Positions 28,545 through 38,408 of a stretch of DNA of 64,000 nucleotides are shown here, piece by piece. A program made the position numbers and the translations under genes. The stretch is from Mycolicibacterium sp. P9-22 (GTDB lineage Bacteria; Actinomycetota; Actinomycetes; Mycobacteriales; Mycobacteriaceae), in NCBI RefSeq assembly GCF_008329585.1, contig NZ_NPKP01000005.1:124001-188000 (forward strand), read 5' to 3'. Under the pieces are notes generated by a model. That model saw only the letters and a list, made by a program, of their open reading frames with translations. It was not told the DNA's origin and searched no databases. How positions within the stretch are numbered: position 1 is the stretch's first letter; every line of letters begins with the position of its first letter.

Positions 28545-30164
28545 ATGACCGACAACACCCTGACCACCGCCGACACCAAGTCCGCCGCCCGCGTCACCGC
28601 GGAGGCGGCCCGGCGCCGCACCTTCGCCGTGATCAGCCACCCCGACGCCGGTAAGTCGACGCTGACCGAGGCGCTCGCGCTGCACGCGCGGGTCATCACC
28701 GAGGCCGGCGCCATCCACGGCAAGGCGGGCCGGCGCTCCACCGTGTCGGACTGGATGGAGATGGAGAAGGCCCGCGGTATCTCGATCACCTCGACCGCGC
28801 TGCAGTTCCCCTACCGCGATTGCGTCATCAACCTGCTCGACACCCCCGGCCACGCCGACTTCTCCGAGGACACCTACCGGGTGCTCACCGCCGTCGATGC
28901 CGCGGTGATGCTCATCGATGCCGCGAAAGGCCTTGAGCCGCAGACCCTGAAGCTGTTCCAGGTGTGTAAGCACCGCGGCATCCCGATCATCACGGTGATC
29001 AACAAGTGGGACCGCCCGGGCCGCTACGCCCTGGAGCTGATGGACGAGATCCACGAGCGCATCGGATTGCGCACCACTCCGCTGACCTGGCCGGTGGGCA
29101 TCGCCGGGGACTTCAAGGGCGTGATGGACCGCCGCAAGGGCCACTACATCCGATTCACCCGCACCGCCGGTGGCGCGACCGCCGCCCCCGAGGAGCACAT
29201 CCCCGCCGACGAGGCCCAGGCCGCGGCGGGCACCGATTGGGAGACCGCAGTCGAGGAGTCCGAGCTGCTGTCGATGGACGGCTCCGACTTCGATCCGGAC
29301 ACCTTCCGCACCGGCGAATCCTCCCCGGTGCTGTTCACCTCCGCCGCGCTGAACTTCGGCGTCAACCAGCTGCTCGACGTGCTGGTGGAGTTGGCGCCCT
29401 CACCCGGACCCATCGTCGACGTGGACGGACAGCCCCGGCCGGTGGAATCGCCGTTCAGCGCGTTCGTGTTCAAGGTGCAGGCCGGGATGGATTCCTCGCA
29501 CCGCGACCGCATCGCCTACGCGCGGGTGTGCTCGGGGACCTTCGAGCGCGGCGATGTGCTGACCCACGCGGGCACCGGGAAGCCGTTCGTCACCAAGTAC
29601 GCGCAGTCGGTCTTCGGCCAGCAGCGCTCCACGCTGGACGACGCCTGGCCCGGCGACGTGATCGGGCTGGCCAACGCAGCGGTGCTGCGCCCCGGTGACA
29701 CGCTGTATCGCGATGTGCCCGTGCACTTTCCGCCCATCCCCAGCTTCTCCCCCGAGTACTTCTCGGTGGCCCGCGGTACCGATCCGAGCAAGCACAAGCA
29801 GTTCCGCAAGGGTATCGAGCAGCTGGACCAGGAAGGCGTGGTGCAGGTGCTGCGCTCGGACCGCCGCGGCGAGCAGGCCCCGGTGTTCGCGGCCGTCGGG
29901 CCCATGCAGTTCGAGGTGGCCCAGCACCGGATGGCCACCGAGATCGGCTCCCCGATCGCCCTGGAGTCACTGCCGTATCAGGTGGCCCGCATCGTCGATC
30001 CCAAGGACGCCGACTTCATGAACAAGCAGGTCTCCGCGGAGGTGCTGACCCGCTCCGACGGGGTGATGCTGGTGTTGTTCTCCACGCCGTGGCGGCTGCA
30101 GGGCTTCCAGCGGGACAACCCGGAGATCAAGCTCCGATCGCTGGTGGCCGCGGCCGAGGGCTAG
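28545..30164 (+). CDS. prfC: Peptide chain release factor 3
   Basis: 539 residues from the ATG at 28545 (MTDNTLTTADTKSAARV); an in-frame start 33 bases upstream is less likely. GTPase motifs are G1 VISHPDAGKSTLTEAL, switch RRSTVSDWMEMEKARGISITS, G3 LLDTPGHADFSEDTYR and G4 ITVINKWDRPGR, followed by beta-barrel domains with FPPIPSFSPEYFSVAR. RF3 uses GTP to remove RF1/RF2 from the ribosome after termination. It stands alone. Confidence 0.96.
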   Translation: MTDNTLTTADTKSAARVTAEAARRRTFAVISHPDAGKSTLTEALALHARVITEAGAIHGKAGRRSTVSDWMEMEKARGISITSTALQFPYRDCVINLLDTPGHADFSEDTYRVLTAVDAAVMLIDAAKGLEPQTLKLFQVCKHRGIPIITVINKWDRPGRYALELMDEIHERIGLRTTPLTWPVGIAGDFKGVMDRRKGHYIRFTRTAGGATAAPEEHIPADEAQAAAGTDWETAVEESELLSMDGSDFDPDTFRTGESSPVLFTSAALNFGVNQLLDVLVELAPSPGPIVDVDGQPRPVESPFSAFVFKVQAGMDSSHRDRIAYARVCSGTFERGDVLTHAGTGKPFVTKYAQSVFGQQRSTLDDAWPGDVIGLANAAVLRPGDTLYRDVPVHFPPIPSFSPEYFSVARGTDPSKHKQFRKGIEQLDQEGVVQVLRSDRRGEQAPVFAAVGPMQFEVAQHRMATEIGSPIALESLPYQVARIVDPKDADFMNKQVSAEVLTRSDGVMLVLFSTPWRLQGFQRDNPEIKLRSLVAAAEG

Positions 30165-30197
30165 TTTCGTCACATTCCATCCGGGTAACCACCCGCC

Positions 30198-30713
30198 ATG
30201 GAGCCAGCCCACTTCACCGACGTCACCGTGCACGTCGACGGCACCGACCGCACGGTTCGAATAGATAACCGCACCACTCTGCTGGATCTGCTGCGCGAGC
30301 ATCTCGGCGTGACCGCCCCCAAGAAGGGGTGCGATCACGGCCAGTGCGGCTCGTGCACCGTCCTCATCGACGGCCGCCGCGCCACCAGCTGCCTGGGCCT
30401 TGCCGTCGCCCACGACGGCGCGGAGATCGTGACCGCCGCGGGCCTCGGCGAGAACGACGCGCTGCACCCGGTCGCGCAGGCCTTCCTCGAGCACGACGGA
30501 TTCCAGTGCGGCTACTGCACGCCGGGCCAGATCTGCTCGGCGGTCGGCATGCTCGACGAAGCCAAGTCCGGCGCGCCCAGCCACGTCACCGAGGACCTGG
30601 AGGCCATCCCCGAGCTCACCGACGACGAGATCCGGGAACGCATGAGCGGCAACCTGTGTCGCTGCGCGGCCTACCCGAACATCGTCGAGGCGATCCACGC
30701 GGCGGCACGATGA
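30198..30713 (+). CDS. Aldehyde oxidoreductase [2Fe-2S] subunit (PaoA/YagT-like)
   Basis: 171 residues. The plant-type ferredoxin cluster is KGCDHGQCGSCTVLIDGRRATSCL and the second [2Fe-2S] cluster uses GFQCGYCTPGQICSAVG and GNLCRCAAYPNIVEAI, as in xanthine dehydrogenase small subunits. Unlike E. coli PaoA there is no Tat leader, so the complex should be cytosolic. Its stop overlaps the next gene (ATGA). The three subunits pass electrons from the molybdenum site to FAD. Confidence 0.93.
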   Translation: MEPAHFTDVTVHVDGTDRTVRIDNRTTLLDLLREHLGVTAPKKGCDHGQCGSCTVLIDGRRATSCLGLAVAHDGAEIVTAAGLGENDALHPVAQAFLEHDGFQCGYCTPGQICSAVGMLDEAKSGAPSHVTEDLEAIPELTDDEIRERMSGNLCRCAAYPNIVEAIHAAAR

Positions 30714-31702
30714 TCCCGTTCGATTACCACCGCGCCACCAGCGTCGAGGACGCCGTCACCACCCTCGCCGATCATCCCGACGCCATGTTCCTGGCCGGCG
30801 GCACCAACCTGGTGGATCACATGAAACTCGGTGTCGCCCAACCCTCCCTGCTGGTCGACGTCGGCCACCTCTTCCTGCTGCAGGATGTCGACGTGCGGGC
30901 CGACGGGTCGCTGCGGATCGGCGCCGATGTCCGCAACGCCGATCTGGCCGCCCACCCGGTGGTGCGCGGCAGCTACCCGGTGCTGGTCCGCGCCCTGCTT
31001 TCCGGTGCGTCCGGTCAGCTGCGCAACCTCGCGACCACCGGCGGAAACCTGTTGCAGCGCACCCGCTGCGTGTACTTCCAGGACGTCACCACACCGTGCA
31101 ACAAACGCGAGCCCGGCACCGGCTGTTCGGCCATCGGCGGCTATGTCCGCTACCACGCCATCCTCGGCGCCTCCGAACACTGTGTCGCGGTGCACCCCTC
31201 GGATATGGCGGTGGCGATGACGGCGCTGGACGCCCAGATCGTCTACGTCGACGCCGACGGTGATCACCGCCTGCCGATCGACGAGTTCTACCGGCTGCCC
31301 GGCGACGAACCCGACCGGGACACCAACCTTCCGGCCGGCGCGCTGATCACCGCGGTCGAGATCCCTACCCCGCCCGACGGTGCGCACTCCAGCTACCGCA
31401 AGGTCCGCGACCGTGCGTCCTACGCATTCGCGCTGACCTCGGTGGCCGCCGAACTGGTCATCGATGACGGGGTGGTGCAGGCGGCCCGCATCGCGCTCGG
31501 CGGTGTCGCGCACAAACCCTGGCGCGCTCGGCTCGCCGAGCAGGCGGTCATCGGGTCGCCGGCCGGCACGGAGACCTTCGAACAGGCCGCGAACGCCGAA
31601 CTGGAACAGGCAGAGCCCTTGGAGGGCAACGAGTTCAAGGTGGATCTGACCAAGCGGGCGATCGTTGCCACCCTGACCTCCGTCACGGAAGGACATCAGT
31701 GA
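30710..31702 (+). CDS. Aldehyde oxidoreductase FAD subunit (PaoB/YagS-like)
   Basis: 330 residues from an ATG inside the previous stop. The FAD-binding loop is MFLAGGTNLVDHMKLG and the second is ATTGGNLLQRTRCVYF. Cysteines in RTRCVYF, TPCNKREPGTGCSAIGG match the extra [4Fe-4S] insert that marks the PaoB/hydroxybenzoyl-CoA-reductase beta type among xanthine dehydrogenase FAD subunits. Its stop overlaps the start of the large subunit by 1-4 bases. Confidence 0.92.
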   Translation: MIPFDYHRATSVEDAVTTLADHPDAMFLAGGTNLVDHMKLGVAQPSLLVDVGHLFLLQDVDVRADGSLRIGADVRNADLAAHPVVRGSYPVLVRALLSGASGQLRNLATTGGNLLQRTRCVYFQDVTTPCNKREPGTGCSAIGGYVRYHAILGASEHCVAVHPSDMAVAMTALDAQIVYVDADGDHRLPIDEFYRLPGDEPDRDTNLPAGALITAVEIPTPPDGAHSSYRKVRDRASYAFALTSVAAELVIDDGVVQAARIALGGVAHKPWRARLAEQAVIGSPAGTETFEQAANAELEQAEPLEGNEFKVDLTKRAIVATLTSVTEGHQ

Positions 31703-33783
31703 TGACGACGCTGGCACACCACGCGATGGGTACCGCCGTCACCCGCCTTGACGGCCCGGCCAAGGTCACCGGCGCCGCGCCGTACGCGTTCGAATTCGGT
31801 GTCGAGAACCCGGTGTATCTGCACCCCGTTCAGGCCACCATCGCTCACGGGCGCATCACCGCCATGGACACCTCCGCCGCGCAGGCCGTCGATGGTGTGG
31901 CCGCGGTGCTCACCGTGTTCGACGCCCCGAAGCTCGCCGACACCTCCAACGGCGACCTCGCGGTGCTGCAGGACACTGCCGTGCACTACCGCGGCCAGCT
32001 CATCGGCGGCGTGATCGCCGACAGCGCCGAAACCGCCCGGGAAGCAGCGTCTCTGGTGCGCGTCGAGTACGACGAGCAGACCATCGATGTCGAACTGACC
32101 GCCGATCACCCCAAGCTCTACACCCCTGAGCAGGTCAACCCGGACTACCCGGCCGAGACGTCCCAGGGCGATGTCGAGCCCGCGCTGCGTGAGGCGGCCG
32201 TCGTCATCGACAACACCTACACCACCCCGCACGAGCACAACAGCCCGATGGAACCGCACGCCTGTATCACGCTGTGGGACAACGACGAACTCACCATGTG
32301 GGATTCCACCCAGGGTGTGCACGCCGCACGCAAGGAGATCGCGACGGCGTTCGGCCTGGACCCCGAGAAGGTGCGGGTGATCGCCAAGAACGTCGGCGGC
32401 GGGTTCGGCTCCAAGGGTGCACCGCATTCACACAATGTGCTGGCCGTGATGGCCGCCCAGCGGCTTCCGGGCCGGCACGTGAAACTGGCGCTGACCCGCC
32501 AACAGATGTTCGACATGGTCGGCTACCGCACCCCGACCATCCAGCATCTGCGCCTCGGTGCGCTCCCGGACGGGAGCCTGACCGCCATCAGCCATGAGGT
32601 GGTGGAGCAGACCGCGACGGTCAAGGAGTACGCCGAGCAGACCGCTACCCCCACACGGATGATGTACGCCGCCCCGAACCGCAAGACGTCGCACCAGCTC
32701 GCGCCGCTGGATGTGGCCGTGCCGTTCTGGATGCGCGCACCCGGCGAATGCCCCGGCATGTTCGCCCTGGAGGTGGCGATGGACGAGCTCGCGGTGGCCT
32801 GCGAAATCGATCCCATCGAACTGCGGATCCGCAACGAGCCGCCCGTCGACCCGGAGACCGGTGGCCCGTGGTCCAACCGCCGGCTCATCGAGTGCCTGCA
32901 GACCGGCGCCGCGCGGTTCGGCTGGGCCGACCGCGACCCGAAACCCGGAAACCGTTGTGAGGGTGAATGGTTGATCGGATCCGGCGTGGCATCGGCGGTG
33001 TACCCGGCGATGGTGATGCCCGGCAACGCGGCGCGCATCGAGCACGCCGCACCGGGCAGCTTCGTCGTGCAGATCGGCGCCGTCGATATCGGCACCGGCG
33101 CCTGGACCGCGCTATCGCAGATCGCCGCCGACGCGCTGGGCGTCGAGCTGGACGCGATCGAGCTGCAGATCGGCGACACCGCGCTGCCGAGCGCCTCGGT
33201 GTCCGGCGGCTCGTCGGGCATCTCGTCGTGGGGCCGGGCCGTCGTCGCCGCCGCGCGGGCCTTCCGGCACGACCACGGTGATCACCCCGAAGTCGGCGTG
33301 CACACCACCGCGGCGGCCGCAGACGTGAACGAAGAGGCCGAGAAGTACGGGATGTACTCGTTCGGTGCGCATTTCGTGGAGGCACGGGTCAGCCGGTTCA
33401 CCGGTGAGGTGCACGTGTCGCGCATGCTGGGCGTGTTCTCGGTGGGCCGGGTGATCAACCCGACAACGCTGCGTTCACAGCTGATCGGCGGGATGACCAT
33501 GGGGCTGTCGATGGCCCTGCACGAGGACAGCGTGCGCGATCGACGTTTCGGGCACATCGTCACCCGCGACTTCGCGAGCTATCACATCAGTTCGCATGCC
33601 GATGTGCCGGCGGTCGAGGCAATCGCGCTCGACGATGTCGACGAGCACGCCAACCCGATGGGATCGCGCGGCGCCGGCGAGATCGGCATCGTCGGTTCCG
33701 CGGCGGCGGTGGCCAATGCGGTCTTTCACGCCACCGGGGTGCGGGTGCGTGACCTGCCCATCACCTGTGATGCCCTGATCTGA
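31702..33783 (+). CDS. Aldehyde oxidoreductase molybdenum subunit (PaoC/YagR-like)
   Basis: 693 residues from the ATG in TGATG; a GTG one codon earlier is also possible. The Moco-binding subunit has the N-terminal hammerhead (VTRLDGPAKVTGAAPYAFE), GGGFGSKGAPHSHNVLAVM near residue 235, the MRAPGECPGMFALEVAMDE segment near 347, and the active-site Glu in MGSRGAGEIGIVGSAAAVANA near the C-terminus. It oxidises aldehydes or N-heterocycles to acids. No MobA/XdhC-type maturation gene lies in the operon. Confidence 0.92.
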   Translation: MTTLAHHAMGTAVTRLDGPAKVTGAAPYAFEFGVENPVYLHPVQATIAHGRITAMDTSAAQAVDGVAAVLTVFDAPKLADTSNGDLAVLQDTAVHYRGQLIGGVIADSAETAREAASLVRVEYDEQTIDVELTADHPKLYTPEQVNPDYPAETSQGDVEPALREAAVVIDNTYTTPHEHNSPMEPHACITLWDNDELTMWDSTQGVHAARKEIATAFGLDPEKVRVIAKNVGGGFGSKGAPHSHNVLAVMAAQRLPGRHVKLALTRQQMFDMVGYRTPTIQHLRLGALPDGSLTAISHEVVEQTATVKEYAEQTATPTRMMYAAPNRKTSHQLAPLDVAVPFWMRAPGECPGMFALEVAMDELAVACEIDPIELRIRNEPPVDPETGGPWSNRRLIECLQTGAARFGWADRDPKPGNRCEGEWLIGSGVASAVYPAMVMPGNAARIEHAAPGSFVVQIGAVDIGTGAWTALSQIAADALGVELDAIELQIGDTALPSASVSGGSSGISSWGRAVVAAARAFRHDHGDHPEVGVHTTAAAADVNEEAEKYGMYSFGAHFVEARVSRFTGEVHVSRMLGVFSVGRVINPTTLRSQLIGGMTMGLSMALHEDSVRDRRFGHIVTRDFASYHISSHADVPAVEAIALDDVDEHANPMGSRGAGEIGIVGSAAAVANAVFHATGVRVRDLPITCDALI

Positions 33784-33787
33784 GGAG

Positions 33788-34741
33788 CTACTCCACCGCG
33801 GCGGGTGCCCGCAGCAGCGGGTGCGGCAGGTCGATGCCGTTCTTGTCATAGGCGCGCAGGATCTCCCGGCGCAGTCGGCGCTGCACCGACCATTGGGCGT
33901 TCGGCTTGGTCTTGACCGTGAGCCGCAGCGTCACCTGGTCCGGAGACATCGTCTGCACGCCGAGCATCTCCGGTTCGCCGATCACCTTGGCGGCGATCGT
34001 CTCGTCCTTGGTCGCTTCGCGTGCGGCGCGCAGTGCTACCTTCTCGGCTTCATGCAGGTCGGCGTTCAGCGCGACGGGCACCTCGATGCGGGCGACGGCG
34101 TAATCCTGGCTCATGTTCCCGACCCGGGCGATCTCACCGTTGCGGACGTACCAGAGGGTGCCGTCGATATCGCGCACCGTCGTGATCCGCAGCCCGACGG
34201 ATTCCACCTCACCGGTGGCCTCGCCGAGGTCCACGGTGTCACCGACGCCGTACTGGTCCTCCAGCAGCATGAACACACCGGTGACGAAGTCACGCACCAG
34301 GTTCTGCGCACCGAAGCCGATGGCCAGGCCGACCACTCCGGCCGAGGCGATGAACGGCGCGATGTTCACCCCGAACACGTTCAGGATGGACAGCACCACC
34401 CAGACCAGCAGCACGATCGACACGGTCGATTTCAGCACCGAACCGATCGTCTGCGCGCGCTGCTGACGACGAGCGGCAACCTTGGCGGCGTTCGCCGAAC
34501 CGGCGCGCTCCCGCAGATTACGCAGCAACGGAGGCCTTTTGGAGGAAGTTTCGCCGGCATCGGGTTGCGCTTCGGCGACGATCTTGGGATTTCGTCCGGT
34601 GGTGGCGCGGTCGATGGCGCGGTGCAGCAGGTAGCGCGCGATCAGCGCGATGACCAGGTACGCGGCGACTCTGATGGGCACTTCCACCAGCCAATGTCTG
34701 TTGGTGTCTGTCCATTCGAAAGCAACGTTGTACACATCCAT
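33788..34741 (-). CDS. MscS-family mechanosensitive ion channel
   Basis: 317 residues with membrane helices at about 20-40 and 105-155. The pore-lining and beta-domain signature is AGVVGLAIGFGAQNLVRDFVTG, then FMLLEDQYGVGDTVDLGEATGEVESVGLRITTVRD and the C-terminal alpha-beta domain. It is shorter than many MscS-like proteins and has a polar loop (GRNPKIVAEAQPDAGETSSKR) between helices. It releases solutes on osmotic downshock. It converges on the Mo-subunit gene and stands alone. Confidence 0.9.
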   Translation of the reverse strand: MDVYNVAFEWTDTNRHWLVEVPIRVAAYLVIALIARYLLHRAIDRATTGRNPKIVAEAQPDAGETSSKRPPLLRNLRERAGSANAAKVAARRQQRAQTIGSVLKSTVSIVLLVWVVLSILNVFGVNIAPFIASAGVVGLAIGFGAQNLVRDFVTGVFMLLEDQYGVGDTVDLGEATGEVESVGLRITTVRDIDGTLWYVRNGEIARVGNMSQDYAVARIEVPVALNADLHEAEKVALRAAREATKDETIAAKVIGEPEMLGVQTMSPDQVTLRLTVKTKPNAQWSVQRRLRREILRAYDKNGIDLPHPLLRAPAAVE

Positions 34742-34771
34742 GCTGTGGCCCGTACCCGAATCGACGCAGGG

Positions 34772-35278
34772 TCAATCCGGTGTCGGCAGATGCGCGCGCA
34801 CGGCCTCGAAGGTCGTGACATCGAAGGCGACGATCGTCACCTCGGACACGTCGGTGTCCGCGGCGGCGATGGTGTCGATGGCCGCGGCGATGGCGTCATC
34901 CTTGGGCCAGCCATAGATTCCGGCGCTGATCAGCGGGAAAGCGATTGTGGCAGCACCGAGTTCGTCGGCGACCTGCAGCGAACGCCGGTAGCAGGACTCC
35001 AGTAGCTTTCGGTCGCGTTGACCTGCGGTGTAGTTGGGTCCGACGGTGTGGATGATCCAGCGCGCCGGCAGGTTGCCCGCGGTGGTCCAGCCGGCGTCCC
35101 CGGTGGCCAGGCCGTCGGGGAAACGTCTGATGCAGTCCTGCAGGACTTCGGGGCCTCCGGCGCGGTGGATGGCACCGTCGACGCCTCCGCCGCCGCGCAT
35201 GGCGTTGTTGGCGGCGTTGACGATGGCGTCCATGTGCTGCCGGGTGATGTCGCCGTGTACGGCGGTGATGGTCGGCAT
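34772..35278 (-). CDS. Macro-domain ADP-ribose hydrolase (O-acetyl-ADP-ribose deacetylase)
   Basis: 168 residues, a single macro domain of the MacroD/YmdB type. The catalytic asparagines are in DAIVNAANNAMRGGGGVDGAIHRAGG, and the phosphate loop is IAFPLISAGIYGWPKDDAI. It removes ADP-ribose from acidic residues or deacetylates OAADPR. It is 10 bases downstream of the large ATPase gene and on the same strand, so it may be the last gene of that unit. Confidence 0.93.
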   Translation of the reverse strand: MPTITAVHGDITRQHMDAIVNAANNAMRGGGGVDGAIHRAGGPEVLQDCIRRFPDGLATGDAGWTTAGNLPARWIIHTVGPNYTAGQRDRKLLESCYRRSLQVADELGAATIAFPLISAGIYGWPKDDAIAAAIDTIAAADTDVSEVTIVAFDVTTFEAVRAHLPTPD

Positions 35279-35288
35279 GGTGTCAGTA

Positions 35289-38200
35289 CTACTCCATTGC
35301 GGGCTGCAGTGTCTCCGCCTGCGCCAGGGCCAGCACTTCCTCGGCCGACGGCGGGCTCGCCGCGTGATAGGACAGGCACCATGGTGCGACGACGCGGTGG
35401 AACGCCTCGCCCTCGGTGGCGACGTAGAAGTTCCCGGCCCGCAGCCTGCTGATATCGGGCACCAATCCGCCCTTGGCGCGGGCCATTTCCTCGGCGGTGC
35501 CGATCTGCACCGGCGAGTTCAGCAGCCCGTAGAACTGGGTGGTCGCGTTACCCGGGATCTGATTGTGCAGGCCTTTCGGCGACTGGGTGGCGAAGACCAG
35601 GCCCAGGCCGTACTTGCGGGCCTGCGACGCGAGCGCCAGCGTGCTGCGGGTGCTGGCCGTGGTGCCGCGGGACGGGGCCAGGGTCTGCGCCTCGTCCATC
35701 ACCAGCAGGCCGCCCAGCGGCCGCTCCCCCGCCGGGTTGCGTTTGATCCAGGCGAACAACGCCATCTGCAGCTGGTTCACGAAACCCTGGCGCTGTTCGT
35801 CGGATTGCAGGCCGATCATGCTGATCACCGACACCCGGGCCCGCTTCCCCTCGGTCGGGGTGAGCAGCACGCCGGGGTCGACGGGCTGGCCGGCGCCGCC
35901 GAACATCGGGTCGTTGACCATCGCGGCGCGCAGGTCCTGGGCCAGGTCGGCGGCGATCCGGCGGCCGTCGGCCAGGTTGCTGACATCGTCGGGCAGGTCG
36001 GCGAGCATGTCGATGAACCCGTCCAGCGTCGGCGCGGGTTGACGGCCATACTGCTGCAACGCTTCCCGCAGCACCGCGCGGGACCGGTTGGCCTTCTGCG
36101 TCTGGCCGGCGATCAACGCGCGGGGTTCCAGCGCGGCGCAGGCCGATTCGACGGCGTCGTGGTACTCGTCGCGGTCATCGACGACGCTCGGGAAATCGGG
36201 CAGCGGCTGGAAGGCCAGCGGGCGGCCGTTGGAGCGGCGCGGCGTCCAGATGACGACCTCGGTGTTCTGCAGGTAGTCCTGGGCGCGGGCATCATCGGAA
36301 CGCCGCCAGCCCGACGGCAGCTCCGGCCACGCGGAGCCCAGCCGGGACAGGTCGTTGTTGGGATCGAGGACGATCGCCGACACCCCGCGCAGCGCGCACT
36401 CCTCGACGAGGCGCCGGATCAGCACCGTCTTGCCCGACCCGGAGCCCGCGAAGATGGCAATGTGCTTGCGCAGCATGGCCAGATCGATGGCCACCGCCTC
36501 GCCGGTGTGCAGGTCGATGCCCAGCGGGATCTGGGTGTCGGACACCTCGTTGTCCGGCAAGGGTTCCGCTTCGGGCTCCGGCTGGGGTTCGGGGACCTCG
36601 ACGGCGGCGGGTGCGTCGAACTCCAGCGCCTGCTGCAGCAGCACGATGCCGTGCGCGGGCCGGCGTTCGCGCAGCCAGTCCATCAGGCCGTGAACGTCCT
36701 CGGCGATCAGGTCGCGCAGCGCGGCCATGGTGCGGATGTCGTTGTCGGACAAGGCCAGGATGCGTCCCCCGGCGGCCTTGACGTCATCGATGAGGTTCTG
36801 CGTCTTGGGGCCGCTCGGCCACGGCTCGTTGCGCAGCAGGAACAGCCCGCGCCGGTCCGACCCGGAGCCCAGACCCGTTGCGCTGTAGGCCTTTTTGATG
36901 CGGTTCTGGGCGGCGACGGCGTTGGTGGCGCCGACCGCGCGGAACGCCCAGTGCCGTTCGTCATCGGTGGCGGAGTCGATGGTCTGGCGCAGCCGTGCGT
37001 GCAGCACCACGTGCGAGCCGGGCGGCGGGTCGCACTTGTAGGACTGGTCGTCACCGCGTTCGACGATCCAGGCGGTCAGCGCGGCGTTGAGCAGGGCGGG
37101 TACCGCGGTGTCCTCACCGTCCGGGTCCAGAGCGGCGGCGGTGACGGCGCGGCTGCGGTATTCGGCGAAGCGCCGGTCGATATCGGAGGTATCGACCTCG
37201 GTGTCGTTGTCCGGCTTCGGATCCGACGGTTTCGGGACCGCGCCGAAGCGGGAGATCTCGATGACCTCACGGCGCAGCAGGCAGTCGCGGACGTGTTTGT
37301 CGGCGCGGATCAGCAGCTGGCGCGGGGTGTGCCCGGCGGCGCCGTCGAACGCCGAAGGCAGGATGGGCCAGCTCGCATACGGCGGGGTGAAGCCGACCGA
37401 GGCGTAGCTGGCGGCGAACCGGCGTTCCAGGATGGCGCGGCCGATATCGGCGCTGGGCAGCGGCGCCAGCGGTGCGGTGACGCGGAACCGGTCCGAGACG
37501 CTGGCGGTGGCGTGGTCGCGGATGCGTTCCCAGGCCGTGGGCAGGCAGGCGACCACCGCGACGGTGCGCCGCATGGACTGCCGCAGCGACATCAGGCCGT
37601 GGGCGACCTGCTCGAGCACACCGTCGGCGTCCGGCCCGGCTTCGTCGGTGCGCGTCGTGGTCTGGGCGAGCAGGGTGTCGATCTGGTCCAGCGCCAGCAC
37701 CGCGGGGCCGGCCAGCGCGGTGAGCCGGGCGATATCGCGCACGCACTGCTGCGCGGACGGGCTGGTGCCGCGCAGCCGCCAGGCCTGGCGGTCTTCGGCG
37801 CCGACTTCCTCGCTGGCCTGCAGGTAGGCGTCGCCGATATCGCGGGCGCCAAGATCGTTGGCGGCCAACAACACCAGGGCGCGCAGGGTCTGGTGGCAGT
37901 CGCGGACATCGCGGCGCGCCTTGGCCAGCGTGTTGACGAAGTCGTCGAGCACCTCGGGTTCGAGGTCCTCATCGCCGATGATGGAGCGGCGGTCGGCGCG
38001 GGAGACGTGCGCGATGGACGACAGCTCCCACAGCAGGTCCTTGAGCTGGGTTTCGCGGTTCTCGCCGGGGCGGCCGAGGCTCTCCAGCACGCCGCTGCGC
38101 ACCGATTCCCAGAAGCTGGCGGCGTCGAGCAGTTCGACGACGAAGAAGAATCCGCCGCCGGTCTGGACGCGTTCGCGGATCTGGCCGAGCAGGTGGGTCT

Positions 38201-38408
38201 TGCCCGAGCCGGCCTGCCCGCGGATCGCGACGCCCAGCGGGGCGGTGTCGGGATCGCGCAGCGCGTCACCGAACGCGTCCATGACGTCCTCGATGGCGCG
38301 TTCGTTGAGACCACTGACATGGGTGGCCTGCGGGCGCCACAGATCGTCGCTGGTGGGCGCCCAGGTGAGGCGAAGCGCGGCGAGCGCGTCGCGATGTGCT
38401 TCCTGCAT
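35289..38408 (-). CDS. Dual-ATPase protein: N-terminal Orc/AAA-type and C-terminal HerA-type
   Basis: About 1039 residues from the ATG that overlaps the upstream stop (TGATG). The N-terminal third is an Orc1/Cdc6-like AAA module: Walker A RGQAGSGKTHLLGQI near residue 65, and Walker B GPAVLALDQIDTLLAQ near 240. A middle region of about 250 residues ends in a Pro/Glu linker (VPEPQPEPEAEPLPD). The C-terminal third is HerA/FtsK-like: Walker A IFAGSGSGKTVLIRRLVEE near 657, DPNNDLSRLG, Walker B LLVMDEAQTLAPS near 905, sensor FATQSPKGLHNQI. HerA pumps act on DNA, often with a nuclease; no nuclease is adjacent. The winged-helix gene in front is its obvious partner. Function unknown; genome maintenance or anti-phage defence are both possible. 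Confidence 0.82.
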   Translation of the reverse strand: MQEAHRDALAALRLTWAPTSDDLWRPQATHVSGLNERAIEDVMDAFGDALRDPDTAPLGVAIRGQAGSGKTHLLGQIRERVQTGGGFFFVVELLDAASFWESVRSGVLESLGRPGENRETQLKDLLWELSSIAHVSRADRRSIIGDEDLEPEVLDDFVNTLAKARRDVRDCHQTLRALVLLAANDLGARDIGDAYLQASEEVGAEDRQAWRLRGTSPSAQQCVRDIARLTALAGPAVLALDQIDTLLAQTTTRTDEAGPDADGVLEQVAHGLMSLRQSMRRTVAVVACLPTAWERIRDHATASVSDRFRVTAPLAPLPSADIGRAILERRFAASYASVGFTPPYASWPILPSAFDGAAGHTPRQLLIRADKHVRDCLLRREVIEISRFGAVPKPSDPKPDNDTEVDTSDIDRRFAEYRSRAVTAAALDPDGEDTAVPALLNAALTAWIVERGDDQSYKCDPPPGSHVVLHARLRQTIDSATDDERHWAFRAVGATNAVAAQNRIKKAYSATGLGSGSDRRGLFLLRNEPWPSGPKTQNLIDDVKAAGGRILALSDNDIRTMAALRDLIAEDVHGLMDWLRERRPAHGIVLLQQALEFDAPAAVEVPEPQPEPEAEPLPDNEVSDTQIPLGIDLHTGEAVAIDLAMLRKHIAIFAGSGSGKTVLIRRLVEECALRGVSAIVLDPNNDLSRLGSAWPELPSGWRRSDDARAQDYLQNTEVVIWTPRRSNGRPLAFQPLPDFPSVVDDRDEYHDAVESACAALEPRALIAGQTQKANRSRAVLREALQQYGRQPAPTLDGFIDMLADLPDDVSNLADGRRIAADLAQDLRAAMVNDPMFGGAGQPVDPGVLLTPTEGKRARVSVISMIGLQSDEQRQGFVNQLQMALFAWIKRNPAGERPLGGLLVMDEAQTLAPSRGTTASTRSTLALASQARKYGLGLVFATQSPKGLHNQIPGNATTQFYGLLNSPVQIGTAEEMARAKGGLVPDISRLRAGNFYVATEGEAFHRVVAPWCLSYHAASPPSAEEVLALAQAETLQPAME

